Shown: piece by piece, positions 1 to 11,310 of the stretch
Layout: each line of letters opens with the position of its first letter
Numbering within the stretch: the stretch's first letter is position 1
Origin: Perkinsus chesapeaki
Lineage: Eukaryota; Perkinsozoa; Perkinsida; Perkinsidae
DNA: 35,003 bases
Direction of reading: 5' to 3'
Assembly: GCA_013115145.1 (NCBI GenBank)
Contig: JAAPAO010000373.1
Coordinates: 1-35,003 of the forward strand
Translations under genes and position numbers: made by a program
The notes under the pieces: generated by a model
Seen by the model: only the letters and a program-made list of their open reading frames with translations
Told to the model about the DNA's origin: nothing
Databases searched by the model: none

Positions 1-72
<72 letters not shown>
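1..72. repeat. (AAT)24 trinucleotide microsatellite at the window edge
   Basis: Uninterrupted AAT repeat fills the first 72 bases and continues beyond the window. It lies in what is probably an intron or the 3' part of the minus-strand gene that starts at 1004. Smaller ATT/AAT, CAG and CAT runs recur through the first 5 kb, so this belongs to a local habit of triplet repeats. Confidence 0.95.
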
Positions 73-73
<1 letters not shown>

Positions 74-1004
74 GTTAAATGAGTATAGTAAATAACATAG
101 GCCTTCTCCTTCTCCCCCTCCTCCTTACCACTGACATACTCCTTTTGGACAGCCCCTGCTGCTGCTACTGCATGCAAAGGTGCATCACTAGAGAATCGTG
201 GGGTTACTAGTGATGCTAGTAACCTGTTGTTATCACTACTACCAAAGATACGATCAAATGATGATGAAGAGACAGATGCCATTTAAAACAACTTCATTTA
301 CACCATGCCGTCTGGATCAGCAATAATTGACAAAGCCAAGATATTAAGGAGTTCAAGAAACTGTTCACAAATTACAAGAGGTGCTGCAGATGGTTGAAGT
401 CGATGACCATTAGTAGCCATAGATGTGGTGTCAATGATGATGATGATTATCATGATAATAATAACAACAGGACAGGACAGTATCACTCCAACACGTGGGT
501 AGCACTACTCACCAGGAGGATGAGGAAGGCGGCTACCGTCATTTATCGTATCGTTGTTACGACCCTCCTCAGCCTTAACTAGTTCATCAACATTGGATGA
601 TGATCCTAGGACATCAGACGTTGTTGAGGTGGTGGTGGTGGACTCTACTGTATTGCCATAAACAATGGCGTTGCTATTTCCATAATCCCCAGGACGGGAA
701 GTATCGCTAACTTGGTCATCACCATCATCATCATCAATATCCTTCTCCTCATAATATGACATTGTACTCTCAGCCGAGGCGAATCGTAGAGTTCTGTGCT
801 GCTGCTGCTGGTTATGGTGATGATGGTTAGGGGTATGGGCTCCATCGGACGGTGGTGATGATGGTGATGGCGGCTAAGGACGATGACCATCATAACCATT
901 AATAAAATCAACAGTGCGTTGTTATTCGTGGTGGTAGTAGCAGTTATTACTATAAAATTAAATAGTACGTTAGAATCACAATGTAACTTTCCAATGTCGT
1001 GCAT
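1..1004 (-). CDS. Unknown acidic, low-complexity protein, 3' end cut by the window edge
   Basis: I do not recognise this gene. The start is ATG at 1004 (MHDIGKL). Frame and splice signals suggest exon 1, an intron ending CTTAG, an exon rich in Pro, His and Gln followed by the acidic stretch EEKDIDDDDGDDQ and a Thr/Ser run, then an intron from GTGAGT to CTGCAG, then a more ordered exon around ICEQFLELLNILALSIIAD. That exon reaches TAA at 298-300. A donor GT|GTAAAT sits on that stop, and splicing to ...AACAACAG restores an open frame (LLASLVTPRF...) that continues to the edge. Alternatively the gene ends at 298 and a second gene starts at ATG 282 only 15 bp later. The one-gene model is preferred because other spacers here are 70 bp or more. 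The downstream neighbour stop at 1099 lies 94 bp upstream of this start. Confidence 0.45.
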
Positions 1005-1098
1005 AGGAGGGATATTGTGGTGGTAGCCGACATAATAGGAGGAGGAGGAGTCCAGTAATATTCATGATAATAATAATAATAACATTTATACTAAACGG

Positions 1099-2761
1099 TT
1101 ATAGTACAGTAGCAGCAGCAGTAATGGTACTAGGAGTAATACTATCACTGTGAGTTATAATAAGAGGACACTTTAAATCAAGAGTAGTAGTTGGTAATGA
1201 TGATGATGACGCTGTAGTAGCAACAACAGCAGCAGTCCGATAATGATGATTTACCGGGTTAGTATCAGTAATAGAAATCCTCCTATCGTCATCATCATCA
1301 TCTGGTACTTCTGGTAACTTCTCAAACTCCCTATCAGCTTCCTCCTTAGCGTATCTACCATTATTATTATTATTATACCCTATTATTATTGTATTGTTAT
1401 TATTACCTTATTCGAAGGGTGGAATATGTTACTATACCTATAATAGATACAGCAACTGCTATAGTCTGACGTAATGATAACCAATCATCAAATAGGATCA
1501 CAGACATTAACTAAAATAATATATAATAATTAACATTATAATAATATAATACACCTCTTACTATGGTAGCAACCTCCTTTCCAATACCAGCAATACATAG
1601 AGTCAGACTGCTAGTAACCTCAACTAGACGATACTCTGCAAAAAGCAGTAGGAATGCCAATACCGCAGTGGTAGCTATTATACATAATGGAAGCACCTAA
1701 TGATAATAATAAAGGGATTAATAATAATGTTGTTGTTATTATTACAAAATGTTGAACTCCTGTAATATCAATTGGCATGGCTAGATGTGGACCATCAATT
1801 ATAATAGCAACTGGTAGTAATGCTAATGCTGATACTGGTTGGGTTAGGTACCTATAATATAAGAGAGGTGGTGGTGATGGTGGTGATGGTGGTGATGGTG
1901 GTGATGGTTACATTAGTTGTACAGCACTATATTGAGAGCATTGTGTCTGTACTAATACCCAACGGAATGCTGTACATAATACAGCTAATGCTACAAATAG
2001 TATGCCTAACCAATCATCTACTTGCATACCTATATTATCATAATGTATCATAAGATATAACCTATACACCAACTAACCTGGTACACTAGATGATATTGCA
2101 AACATAATGGTAAGGGCACAAGCCATAATTGGCCATCTAAACTTCTCAATGCCGAATAGTAACTGAATATAATAGTTATACTGTGTAATAGTAGTTGTAT
2201 GAGTGTTAAGTGGTGCTAGTTCTATTACTACCCCAACTATATATGTTACCACCACTGCACTTGATTTAACTACAGTCATAGCTGTTATTGATATCCTGGA
2301 ATATGATAGGTTTGATAAACCTATATCTAATGCTGCACATACAGCAATAGGTACAATACTAAAAATGAACAACTATCACATTACTGGATAGTGTTGGACG
2401 AAGGTATAGTATTATTATTACGCTCGCATATACTCCTTTATTGTTATAACTGGCCTATCGAATCTAGATGGCAATAGGGCAAATAGTATATACAAGACAA
2501 TCGATGTAGTAGAGAAGTGTATAAAGGTAACAATAAGAGGGAACTTTACACCAAGGTTTGAGAATAGGTATCTGTAATAATAGAGTAATGATTGTATAAG
2601 TATGTATATTAGTACTTATTAAGAGCTGTTATTGACATACTTGTAGCATACCATCCTAGAATAGCTAATGCCACTCTTATTAATTGATGGCTTGATAAAT
2701 GATGATGACGATGATTACCCACAGTTGAAGGGGAATGTGTTGTTGATGTTGATGATGACAT
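1099..2761 (-). CDS. SLC35C2-like nucleotide-sugar / triose-phosphate-type transporter (DMT superfamily)
   Basis: A multi-pass membrane carrier of the TPT/DMT superfamily, closest in my reading to SLC35C2, a Golgi/ER-Golgi family linked to GDP-fucose and Notch fucosylation in animals; the substrate here is unknown. Family blocks appear in order across about nine exons: VALAILGWYATSMSITALNK (first TM), a long hydrophobic exon after LGVKFPLIV, PIAVCAALDIGLSNLSYSRI, the signature KSSAVVVTYIVG joined over a 68-nt intron to LLFGIEKFRWP, then AFRWVLVQ, EYRLVEVTSSLTLCIAGIGK and LFDDWLSLRQTIAVAVS. The hydrophilic tail is acidic (DDDDDD) then Ser/Thr-rich, ending at TAA 1099. Start is the first in-frame ATG (2761), preceded by a short spacer from the next gene. 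Introns are 43-68 nt, and one carries a 9-bp GGTGGTGAT tandem repeat. Family is solid, substrate open. Confidence 0.85.
1867..1908. repeat. GGTGGTGAT minisatellite inside a transporter intron
   Basis: Four tandem 9-bp units (GGTGGTGAT on the plus strand). On the minus strand they form a CACCAT-rich stretch between donor GTAACC and acceptor TATAG of an SLC35C2-like intron, so they are removed from the mRNA in this model. Confidence 0.85.
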
Positions 2762-2874
2762 TAAGGGGTTACGATAAGGATGATGATGGGGGCATATAAT
2801 TAAGATATACTGGTACAAGTGGTAATGATTAATACAGTATACACAATATACAAGGTGTACAATAAGAGACAATA

Positions 2875-3670
2875 TTATAATATACCAGCTATCATGTATT
2901 CACATTTAGGGCAGAATAAAGCCTGCTGAGCAGCAGCAGCAGCAGTTACTAAACCATGCTGCTCTGTACGATCCCTGGTACGAAATGAAGTACCACAGTT
3001 AGGGCATTGAACCTAATACATTTTATATTAATAACCGCAGCATATACTGTTATATAACCCTTATGAACATAGGTGCTGCTGCTGCTCCTCCACTATTATC
3101 CATAGTATTCTTCCCTAAAGACTCCTGTGCAAGTTGAAGATTGGTAAGATTCTCCCTATGCCTCCTATCCTCCTCTTGGCCACCACCACCACCATCCTCT
3201 GATATCTACCACACTACAGTGGTATACTATTACTATGTATAGTATTAATATCACCGATGCTGATGATGGTAATGATGTATTTATTAAACTAGTATCTTTA
3301 ACAGTATTACCCAATACTGTCGTCCCTCGATGTGTTGTCTGATGATGACGAATGATAGATAGTGTACATTGGTATATACTACAGATACTCCTCTATGGTT
3401 ATCATCTTCATCATTATAATCCATCCCCTCCAATTGCCTTGTTATCCTTTCAACCTTTTCTTTATTACGTAATGATGCTGTTAATGCTGATAATAGGCAT
3501 GTACATAAAGCACATATACCCAATACAATAACACCTATATATCTAAACCAATACATAACATATAGCAACAGGCAGCAGCAGCAGCAGCAGCAGCAGCAAA
3601 CATCTACTACTACTACTACTAACAAGCACTTACAATACAAGCGGTTTCTCACTGCACTCTGAGAAGGCAT
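2875..3670 (-). CDS. Small membrane-anchored zinc-ribbon protein, unknown
   Basis: Not recognised. ATG at 3670 begins MPSQSAVRNRLY, followed by a strong GTAAGT donor. The proposed intron, about 100 nt, holds the CAG and ACT repeats that otherwise translate to a nonsensical poly-Cys run. The next exon gives one membrane segment (CVIVLGICALCTCLLSAL), then a basic/acidic region with KVERITRQLEGM. A roughly 180-nt intron follows, then a Gln/Asn-rich exon, a 46-nt intron, and a C-terminal exon with two CxxC pairs: VQCPNCGTSF and LFCPKCEYM, about 30 residues apart, separated by a poly-Ala run. That is a zinc-ribbon or C2C2-finger arrangement. Order is short lumenal or cytosolic N-terminus, one TM, finger at the extreme C-terminus. 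Role unknown; exon ends of the long first introns are uncertain. Confidence 0.55.
3573..3598. repeat. CAG/CTG triplet run with adjacent ACT run, in an intron
   Basis: About eight CAG units, followed at 3605-3621 by ACT repeats. They lie between a GTAAGT donor and a TATAG acceptor in the minus-strand zinc-ribbon gene. Read as coding they would give a run of nine cysteines, which supports the intron interpretation. Confidence 0.85.
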
Positions 3671-3742
3671 TATCACATTCACCTTGGCATCTTGTAGAAT
3701 ACCTTAAACCTTAGGATAATAATAGTAATATAGGTTATATTA

Positions 3743-4095
3743 TTACTCTTCCTTTTCATTAGTAATGTCAGCCTTTTCTTCCTCTGTTAATGTATCCACT
3801 AGCTCCTCCCATCTACACTATTATCCTCTCTATTCATCCCTATAGGGTTATATACCTTCTAACACATACACCAGAGCATATATCCCCCTCTTTACGACAT
3901 ATACCCTGTTCCTCAGATGCTGCTATAAGGAGGGCAATTACTGGTAATAATAATAACACCTAGTATTATCCATTATTATGTACCCCTAACAACAACAAGC
4001 CATTGTTCTACTACCGTTATTGCTATATTAAGTGGCCATTGCTCCTTTACTTTATTATCTTGCCGTATCCTCTCAAGCTCTGCTATACTTAACAT
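3743..4095 (-). CDS. Small single-pass membrane protein, about 85 aa, unknown
   Basis: Short three-exon gene, not recognised. ATG 4095 starts MLSIAELERIRQDNKVKEQWPLN, then NIAITVVEQWLV. A 34-nt intron (GTTGTT...ACTAG) joins this to VLLLLPVIALLIAASEEQG, a clear membrane segment. A Cys pair follows (GICRKEGDIC, then GVCV). A 43-nt intron (GTATAT...GTGTAG) leads to the acidic tail RWEELVDTLTEEEKADITNE, ending at TAA 3743. Frame is preserved across both junctions, and spacers of about 73 and 100 bp fit the gene array. The layout is a charged amphipathic N-terminus, one TM and a charged C-tail; a small ER or mitochondrial membrane subunit is possible but unproven. Confidence 0.55.
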
Positions 4096-4196
4096 TATAA
4101 GAGATAACTAACTAATATACCCACAGCACAGTATATAACACAATAACAGGTGCGAAGAGGGGGAGGAGACAATAATACAACTTAGTAGTAATATCG

Positions 4197-5841
4197 TTAA
4201 TCACTCACACTACCAGCATCAGGGTCACCGGAATCGGTCATACCCTTCATAGTCCTTCGCCTCTTCTTATATTGTTGTTTTAGACTATGTATACCTCTAG
4301 CTCCACTTGGTGAACTAGATCCCATACCAGACTCAAGGAATGCCTCACTCATACCTATACTTTATTATTATAACCCACTACTCTATCCTAAATCTACTAC
4401 TACCTCTTCGTCCCATCATATCTTTCCTTCTTGAGCCAGCTGATAGTGCAAATCGACTATCCTCCAATGACTGTTCAGCTCTTGCTTGGGCGGCAAGGAC
4501 CTCATCCGTTGTAGTTAGACTTGTCTTCTTCTTTTGACCCTTTAAGCTGCTGCCATGTGGTCGTATAACCCAGCGTGCTAGATTCTTATGTGTTCTAGAT
4601 TCCAATGATCCTGGTGTTACTGTTAATTGTGAGGTACATAACTACATGACATCATTATTATTATTACTGTATAAACCTATTACACTATACCTACCCCATG
4701 ACAGCTCATATCATTAACATTACCCAATACAGGTACACCATTATGGGTATATCCTGGTGGTGGATTGGTATCCCCTTTATCATAGACATATACCCTTTCC
4801 TCACGCTTTAATACTTTAAATGATTCTTTACCAACCATTAATGTTAGGCTACCATCAGCCCATTCAATTAACCTATATACTATTATAATCATCTATACTC
4901 ATGTAGCATCATCACCTAGCATTAGATTCCATCTCCTTTTTATCACTACCCTCCTTAAACCGCCATCTTATAGAGTTCTCAGCTCGACTAGTAAGAGCTG
5001 CTCTACCCTTCTCATCTGGGCATTTATCTAATGCAGCTGCATGTAGCAATGGGAAGGTATCCCGTGAGAATGGTATCCTAATGACCGAGTTTATGCTACT
5101 ATAAGATATATAACATTACGGATCTATTCCAGTAACAGTAGGCATAAGCTTAACTATATGGCATTTACCATCTGAGAATACACCATCTGGAGCATTCTCA
5201 TGTACCTATTATGCTAGTGGTATGTTAATATGTAGCCCATGTGAGTTACATACCCTAACAGTATGTATTTTACCCCGAGGTGATCGACTACCATCCTCTG
5301 ATGTAATGCCACCGTCCTCGCTATGTGTACTCTTATTATCATCATCATTACCCATCCCTGTACTTGATGCATCACTATCATCATCAACATTAACTAATCT
5401 TTCCTCCTCCTCAGCAGCAGCAGGATGGGCTTCAGCTGCATCAGCTATCTCCTTCTCTTTAGCCTATTCATAAGGTATATTGTTATTATTGATAACTACC
5501 ATACTACCACTGCTGCTGCTGCCTTCTTAGCCTCCTCCCTTTCATCATCAGATTCCCCAAATAGATTATTATCACTATCATCAGATGTTGTAGTACGCTG
5601 TTTAGTATCATCCATCTCTACATCCCCACCAGTCTAATATATACCATATCGAGCTATAACCCACCCTTATTACCTCCTCAATATCACCAAATAGATCACC
5701 ATCATTAGTTGTCTCATCCTTCCCTTTCATTTCATCCTTCCCATTCATATCTTTATTTCCCGTCTCTACTGTATCCTTATTATCATCCTCACTATCTGAT
5801 GATCCAAATAGATCTGAATCACCACTGCTGTTGACCGACAT
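4197..5841 (-). CDS. LEO1: Leo1, RNA polymerase II-associated Paf1 complex subunit
   Basis: Leo1 is a nuclear subunit of the Paf1 complex, which travels with RNA polymerase II and supports elongation and histone modification. Start is ATG 5841 (MSVNSSGDSDLFGSSDSED), preferred over an upstream in-frame GTG because family members open with an acidic DLFG-type motif; a second copy (NLFGESDDE) follows. The diagnostic core is present: ENSIRWRFK, ESNARLIEWADGSLTLMVG (completed over a 43-nt intron), then KVLKREERVYVYD, TSQLTVTP and LESRTHKNLARWVIRP. The C-terminus is basic, with LKQQYKKRRRTMKGM, then SGDPDAGSVSD and a stop. Roughly seven introns, most 38-50 nt. The junction after GIDP appears to use an intron of only 21-24 nt. 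Transcribed divergently from the SUMO-protease gene. Confidence 0.9.
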
Positions 5842-6018
5842 CAATGGGGTCTTGGCTACTGATATAATAACAACATTACTCAACACCACCACCACCCGAA
5901 GAACAAGGCAACAACAAGAGTAAGATCCATTTTCGACACTCGCGTGCGCCATAATAATCGATATGGCTTCTGCCTATCGTTGTTGTTGCTCTCCTTGCTG
6001 CTGGGGTTGGGCAACACT
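5842..6018. promoter_or_regulatory. Divergent intergenic region between Leo1 and the SUMO protease
   Basis: 177 bp between the two start codons, the only place in the left 30 kb where transcription direction switches outward. Both 5' UTRs and core promoters must fit here. Weak open frames rich in Val and Leu cross it on both strands but lack an ATG with family support. I see no TATA box that stands out. Confidence 0.45.
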
Positions 6019-8193
6019 ATGACAAGATCCTCCAGTGGTATAATAGAAGGGTCTAGTGAATCATCTTGGAGACGTATTGGATCATTTATTGCTAATACAT
6101 TTAAATCATTAATAACTAGGAAAAGGCCTAGAATGGAGGATGATGAAGTATTAGATGATAATATACCACCACCAACAACTAGACGAAGGAAGTATACATC
6201 TCATACTAGGCAAGAGCATCAACAACCAACATCATCAGAGCCATCGGAGAGGTTAGTTAGACTAACACGGTAATAACATGATTAATAGTATAATAGTATC
6301 ATGTTAGGCACACTGGTGTGGTTAATAATAAAAGGAGTAATGATGATGGTATAATAGATATAGAAAACTGTTTACCAAGTTATCATCTATATCTTAATAC
6401 CTTTCCTGGTCCTACCTCATTATTACCTATTAACCTTGACTCTAATACAGTATGCCGTAGATTATCATTAGGCAATAGTATAATACCATCATCTAATAAT
6501 AATACATTAATGAAGCGTAGAGCAAGTGATCCAGCCTTACCTACTCTATCTAATCATCAACAACAACGCCAAATAGATGATTTACAAATGCGTAATGATA
6601 TCCTAACATCAGCATGCCTACACTCATTACATCTTAAAGATCATAATGGTCTGAAGGCAGTCGAATATAGTCGTCGGCAGCAGCAGCAGCCTAATATACG
6701 GTTTAGAAGTGGGGTTAAAGATATACTGGCTAAAAAGGATCAATGGCGACCACCACCTATCACTACTACTGCAGCACTACCTGGAAGAAGGTTAATAACC
6801 CAACAACATGAATACACATTAGAAGAGTATAGACAAGCTGCTGAACAATCAGCTGCATCTGAAGGTTATATAGTGAGGATGGGGGAGGTAAGCGACCATA
6901 ATAGTTGATATTGGGGAATAGTGTTGGTAGCTTGGTAAACAGAAGACTGACCTTAGGGAACGTTTAGATAGGCTAAAGGAAGAGGAGAAGGCATTACGAG
7001 CTAAGAAAGGTAGTATAGTGTATAGGAAGGGTCAAATGGGAAGTATGCTCTAGCAGCAGCTGCACCTCAAATACCTACAGAGCCAGAGTCACCTACTGCA
7101 CGAGTAAGGCGACCATCATGGATGATACTAACTGAGGAGGAAAATATGGATGCAAGAGCATTACTATGCAGGACTGGGTAGTAGTATTGATGGGTAGATA
7201 TGATGGATGTAGTGGTGAAATTATAGACCTGAACTACTGGCACCAGAGAAGTTTAATATAGATATAACAGCACATACTATAGCATGCTTACAACAAGGTA
7301 GATGGTTAAATGATGAAGTTGTTAACTATTACTTTATGATGTTACAAGTAATATATAATACTTAGTAATATTGGGGATATAGTATATATAGGATAGAAGT
7401 GACCGAAGTAAAGGTGGCTCACTACCAAAGACATTCCTATGGAATTCATTCTTTTGGCAGAAGCTTAGCTCTAATGCCTCTGGAGCATATGATTATAAAG
7501 CAGTGGCTAGGTAGTAGGGTATAGTAAGTATAACTAAGGACTCAACACTGTATAGGTGGACTAAACGACGGAAGGCTGATATATTCTCATTTGATAGGAT
7601 GATTGTACCTATTCATGTTGGAAAGACAGTAGGTTGTTGATTGTTATCTTATTACCTAACTTGATATTATCCCTAACTTAGCATTGGGCACTTGGTGTAG
7701 TAGACTTGAAGGAATGTACATTAAGTTATTATGATTCATTAGGAGCATCTCATCCTAAGTTTTATGAGTAATATGATAAAGTGGGGTATGTTATATATTG
7801 GTTATTAGTTATATATCACGGTATATTGAGGATGAACATAAGGATAAGAAGTCTAGGGCACCATTAAGGAATCCTAAAGAATGGCAAAAACGTGATGCTG
7901 TTATAACACCTAGTTGCATTGTAATATTATATATAGGCTCATAATATGGTAATATGGCAATACCTAGGTACCTAGACAGAATAATTCAAATGATTGTGGT
8001 GTATTTATGTGCATGTTTGCTGAGGCTGTTTCAGGAGGAAGGTAGTATATAGAGTATATCATAGGGGGTAATAAGGTGATGATGAGTGGTATATAGGTCT
8101 ATAGTGGAGGTATTGCAGGATATTATACCTGATATGCGGTATAAGATGGTAACACAGATAGCAGCTGGTTATATACCAGGTCCTAATGATTGA
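6019..8193 (+). CDS. Ulp1/SENP-type SUMO protease (peptidase family C48)
   Basis: A nuclear cysteine protease that matures SUMO and removes it from targets. ATG 6019 starts a basic, Ser-rich disordered N-terminus (RKRPR and TRRRK suggest nuclear import). A 38-nt intron precedes a long exon ending in the LEEYRQAAEQSA region, then a charged helix ERLDRLKEEEKALRAKK. The C48 domain starts at FNIDITAHTIACLQQGRWLN (matching the family's W-L-N-D-E-V-I-N-Y block) and holds the whole catalytic set: His in HWALGVVDL (codon 7682-7684), Asp in YYDSLG (7733-7735), Gln in PRQ, and Cys in NDCGVFMC (7995-7997). Ends ...GYIPGPND at TGA 8193. About ten introns, 38-68 nt. Substrate preference cannot be told. 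Strong assignment. Confidence 0.92.
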
Positions 8194-8329
8194 ATACGTA
8201 ATCTTCCACCACTGTATGTTTCTATTAACGTTTGTGAACCATTTAACCTTAATAGTAACCTGTATTTAGTTAAGTGCAGCTATACGGGCTGATGATGCTG
8301 TATACTAGATTTAGTTTGACTTTTTTATT

Positions 8330-11164
8330 ATGTATACCAAGTTTGGTAGTAGGACTCGGGCCGTACTTATACCTCTAACAGCTCCTACCCTAGCAGCAAT
8401 AGTGGCTACTAAGACAGCATTAACAGAGGAAAAACAACAACAGCAGCAGCAGGCTACTAAGATAAAGGGAGGCAAAAACAACAATACTCAACATGGGAGG
8501 CAGGTTGTATGGATGTTTGGTGATCGTAGTAGTATACCTTATGGTGCTGGAGCTGATCTTACTAGGTAATCTGAGGTGTAATATGGTACTTATAGAGAAT
8601 TTAGGCCAACACCGATAGAGTGGTTTAGTCGACATGATTGTATGTGGAAGCAAGTTGCTATAGGAACACGGTTTGGTGCAGCACGGGATGATAAAGGGAA
8701 GGTTTATATATGGGGACAGAAGAAAGTAGCCGATTTACCAGAGGCAGAGAAAAGACGGTTAAAAAGGATGGAGCTACCTTTACCAGAAGGGAAGTGAGGG
8801 TATTGTATAGCATACTGTGATCATAGGGGATATATAGGTATGTACCACCATTCCTATTGAAGGCATTAGAGGGGTATGAACCAATAACTGATATACAGGT
8901 CTCTGAGGATAGACTATTTAGTAAGGAATACAAGCTAGTGGCATATCTATCAGTATTATTGTAGTACTAACATCACGGGGGAAGGTATTGACTTGGTCGA
9001 TAGAGGAATTATTGGACTCCGTGGTGGATGACGATAAGGGGACAGCTGCTGCTGGCACAACTGAACCCCAAGAATTTGATGGTCTACCAACATTAAAGTG
9101 GTGGTGGTTACCTCGAAGTGAGCTGCTGCTGCTGCTGCCGTAGTATTGGTTGTTGTTGTTATTATAGGTTGGGGTAATGCTATACGATATATGTCAGTCG
9201 GTAGAAGGCATGCTGGATTTATAGATGATTATGGTCATACTTATATGGTGGGGGATAATACATTTGGACAGTGTGGTAGGAAAATAAAGGCTAAGAATGT
9301 TAATCCAGAGGTGCTTATGAAAGGGGAGTAGATAGGTTAATGATTGTTAGTGTTGGTGTTATTATTGTAGGATGGGACACTTATGCCGATAGTGGAAAGC
9401 CGTGATCCTCCAGATTGGTTTGGGTTACCAGCTAAACCTTTAACTAGTGTACCAGGGAAGGCAACTCAAGTAGGAGGGCTCTTGTTGTTATTGTTATAAA
9501 GTATAGCTATAGCAGGGTTATTGTTATATTAGGTATCATGTGGTGGTAGACATAGTATGGTATTAGGGGAGGATGGTAGAGTATGGGCATTTGGTGATGA
9601 TAGTAGGATACAGTTAGCATTAGGAGATACAAGGTAATAATAAGTTAGTAATAGATTGATGGTAGGTAATGATGATGATAAGGTAGGTCTAAACCACAGG
9701 ATATGATGGGACCTGGTAAAAAGGGATGGGATAATTTATATAATATGGGGGATGAGAAAATGTATAAATTAGGGGATAATCCCCATGCCCCTAGAGTAAG
9801 GACATAGTACATGTTATTGTTGTTAATAATAGTAGTATAATGTAAGTATAGGTACAGTATAGCTATTATGATCCACATTGTCAATGGCGTCCAAAGCTAA
9901 CACAGCCACCTCCACCACGTAGTGGTAAACCATTTACCTCTCCATTATGGATACATCTTGGTAATAAGATATCAGTATTCTGCCATGAAGATGAACCTGA
10001 TTGGGCATCAAAGCGTCCACCATCAAGTAAGGTGAATTGAAGTAGAGTGGAAGGTAGTGAGACAGCGGCCGTGGTGGGTTTATTAGATGATGATGAAGGG
10101 CTGAGTGTTTTGGATGAAGAGAAGGCAAGGAGATCCAAGGATGTTGAATGCAATATATTATTTGCATGTGGGGAGAATCTATATGGGGAATGTGGTAGGA
10201 ATACACAACGTCATCAACAAGGGTTATATCCTGTTAGACTCCCTAAGTACTAATAACAAACATGATTCAATGGTATTATTGTTATTATTATTTAGGTTTA
10301 CTAAGGTAGAGGAAGTACAGTGTGGATCACAGCATTGCCTATGTCGACTTAGTGATGGTACAGTATATACCTGGGGTAGGAATCAACAAGGACAGGTAGG
10401 ATATACAAGTGGTGGTTATTGGTAATAGAGGGTATATTAGGGAGGTGTTGGTAATAGGGCAACTGTATGCCCACCAGCAGCAGTATTAGGTAGTAGGCAA
10501 AGGGGGCCATTGAGGAGGGATGTAGAGACCAATGATAGTACAGCAAGGAAGGAGGCACATGTTACAACAAAGGTAGTGGTGATGCTGTATATACAGCATA
10601 GTTGGATGGGATAGTATTCAGCATGTGAGTGATACATCATATATATCATTTGATGAGAAGGATATGATACCAATACCAGAGGAACAACAGACATGGAGGC
10701 AAAGGGTGGAAGCACGAATAGCTGATTTAAAACATATATTTGTTACGGTACTCTACGGCATCTTAAAGGTGATAGTGTTTGATAGGAGCCATCCATGCCT
10801 GATTTGGAGAAGAAATCCAAACCTAGTGAGCACACTGGACCACTTGAGAAGGCACAGCTTACAACTGAAGGTAGTAGTTTATAATAAAGGGATTACAGTG
10901 ATATGTGTTGCTGCCGCTGCGGCTGCCGCTGCAGAGCAAATGCCATGGCGTCCAGTACATGTAGCTGCTGGTGGTAATAGTAGTGCTATAATAGCAGTAT
11001 GGGAACAGTCAGTAGCTGATGCTATTAATGAGGAGAAGGAAAGGCAAATGGAAGAGAATGCACAATTAATAGCAAAGCAAATGGAAGAGTTAAAAAAGAG
11101 GAAGGATGCTCTTGCAGCTGCTGGCATCACATCAACAGGCAGCAATAATGATGATGATGCATAA
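8330..11164 (+). CDS. RCC1-repeat beta-propeller protein with C-terminal coiled coil
   Basis: An RCC1/BLIP-II-type seven-bladed propeller, widely spread over about 15 exons. Repeat cores are visible: VWMFGDRSSIPYG, VYIWGQ, VLTWSIEEL, YMVGDNTFGQCGR, VSCGGRHSMVL followed by VWAFGDDSR, LFACGENLYGECGR, VQCGSQHCLCRLSDG followed by VYTWGRNQQGQ, and a final AAGGNSSAIIAVW. Blades with lost residues alternate with good ones. After the propeller comes a charged coiled coil (EKERQMEENAQLIAKQMEEL) and a DDD tail. ATG 8330 has a short leader (MYTKFGSRTRAVL) which could be a mitochondrial or membrane leader. True RCC1 is a nuclear Ran exchange factor, but this divergent member cannot be equated with it. 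Two introns look only 21-32 nt long. Insertions hold Gln and Ala runs. Confidence 0.8.
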
Positions 11165-11310
11165 TACTGATGAGTTACTACTTTTACTATGTCATGTAAT
11201 GTGATGTTGACACGTTTCTGTTATCTAAATAGCAGCACTGAGTTCCATCATCCTGGCTGATTCTTACCATAGTAGTATAACGTATATTTTAAGCACCTCT
11301 CATCATCAAC

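Noticed and set aside
1-72. AAT repeat as a telomere
   Set aside because: AAT is a plain microsatellite, not a known telomere unit, and recurs in shorter form inside genes.
1820-2053. Plus-strand frame with repeated VVMV units
   Set aside because: It is the antisense of the transporter intron minisatellite and adjacent exons.
2203-2391. Plus-strand frame with hydrophobic content
   Set aside because: Antisense shadow of the conserved KSSAVVVTYIVG transporter exon.
3284-3682. Continuous minus-strand frame with a run of nine cysteines and Val-rich stretch
   Set aside because: A GTAAGT donor precedes it and a TATAG acceptor follows; the Cys run is a CAG repeat read through an intron.
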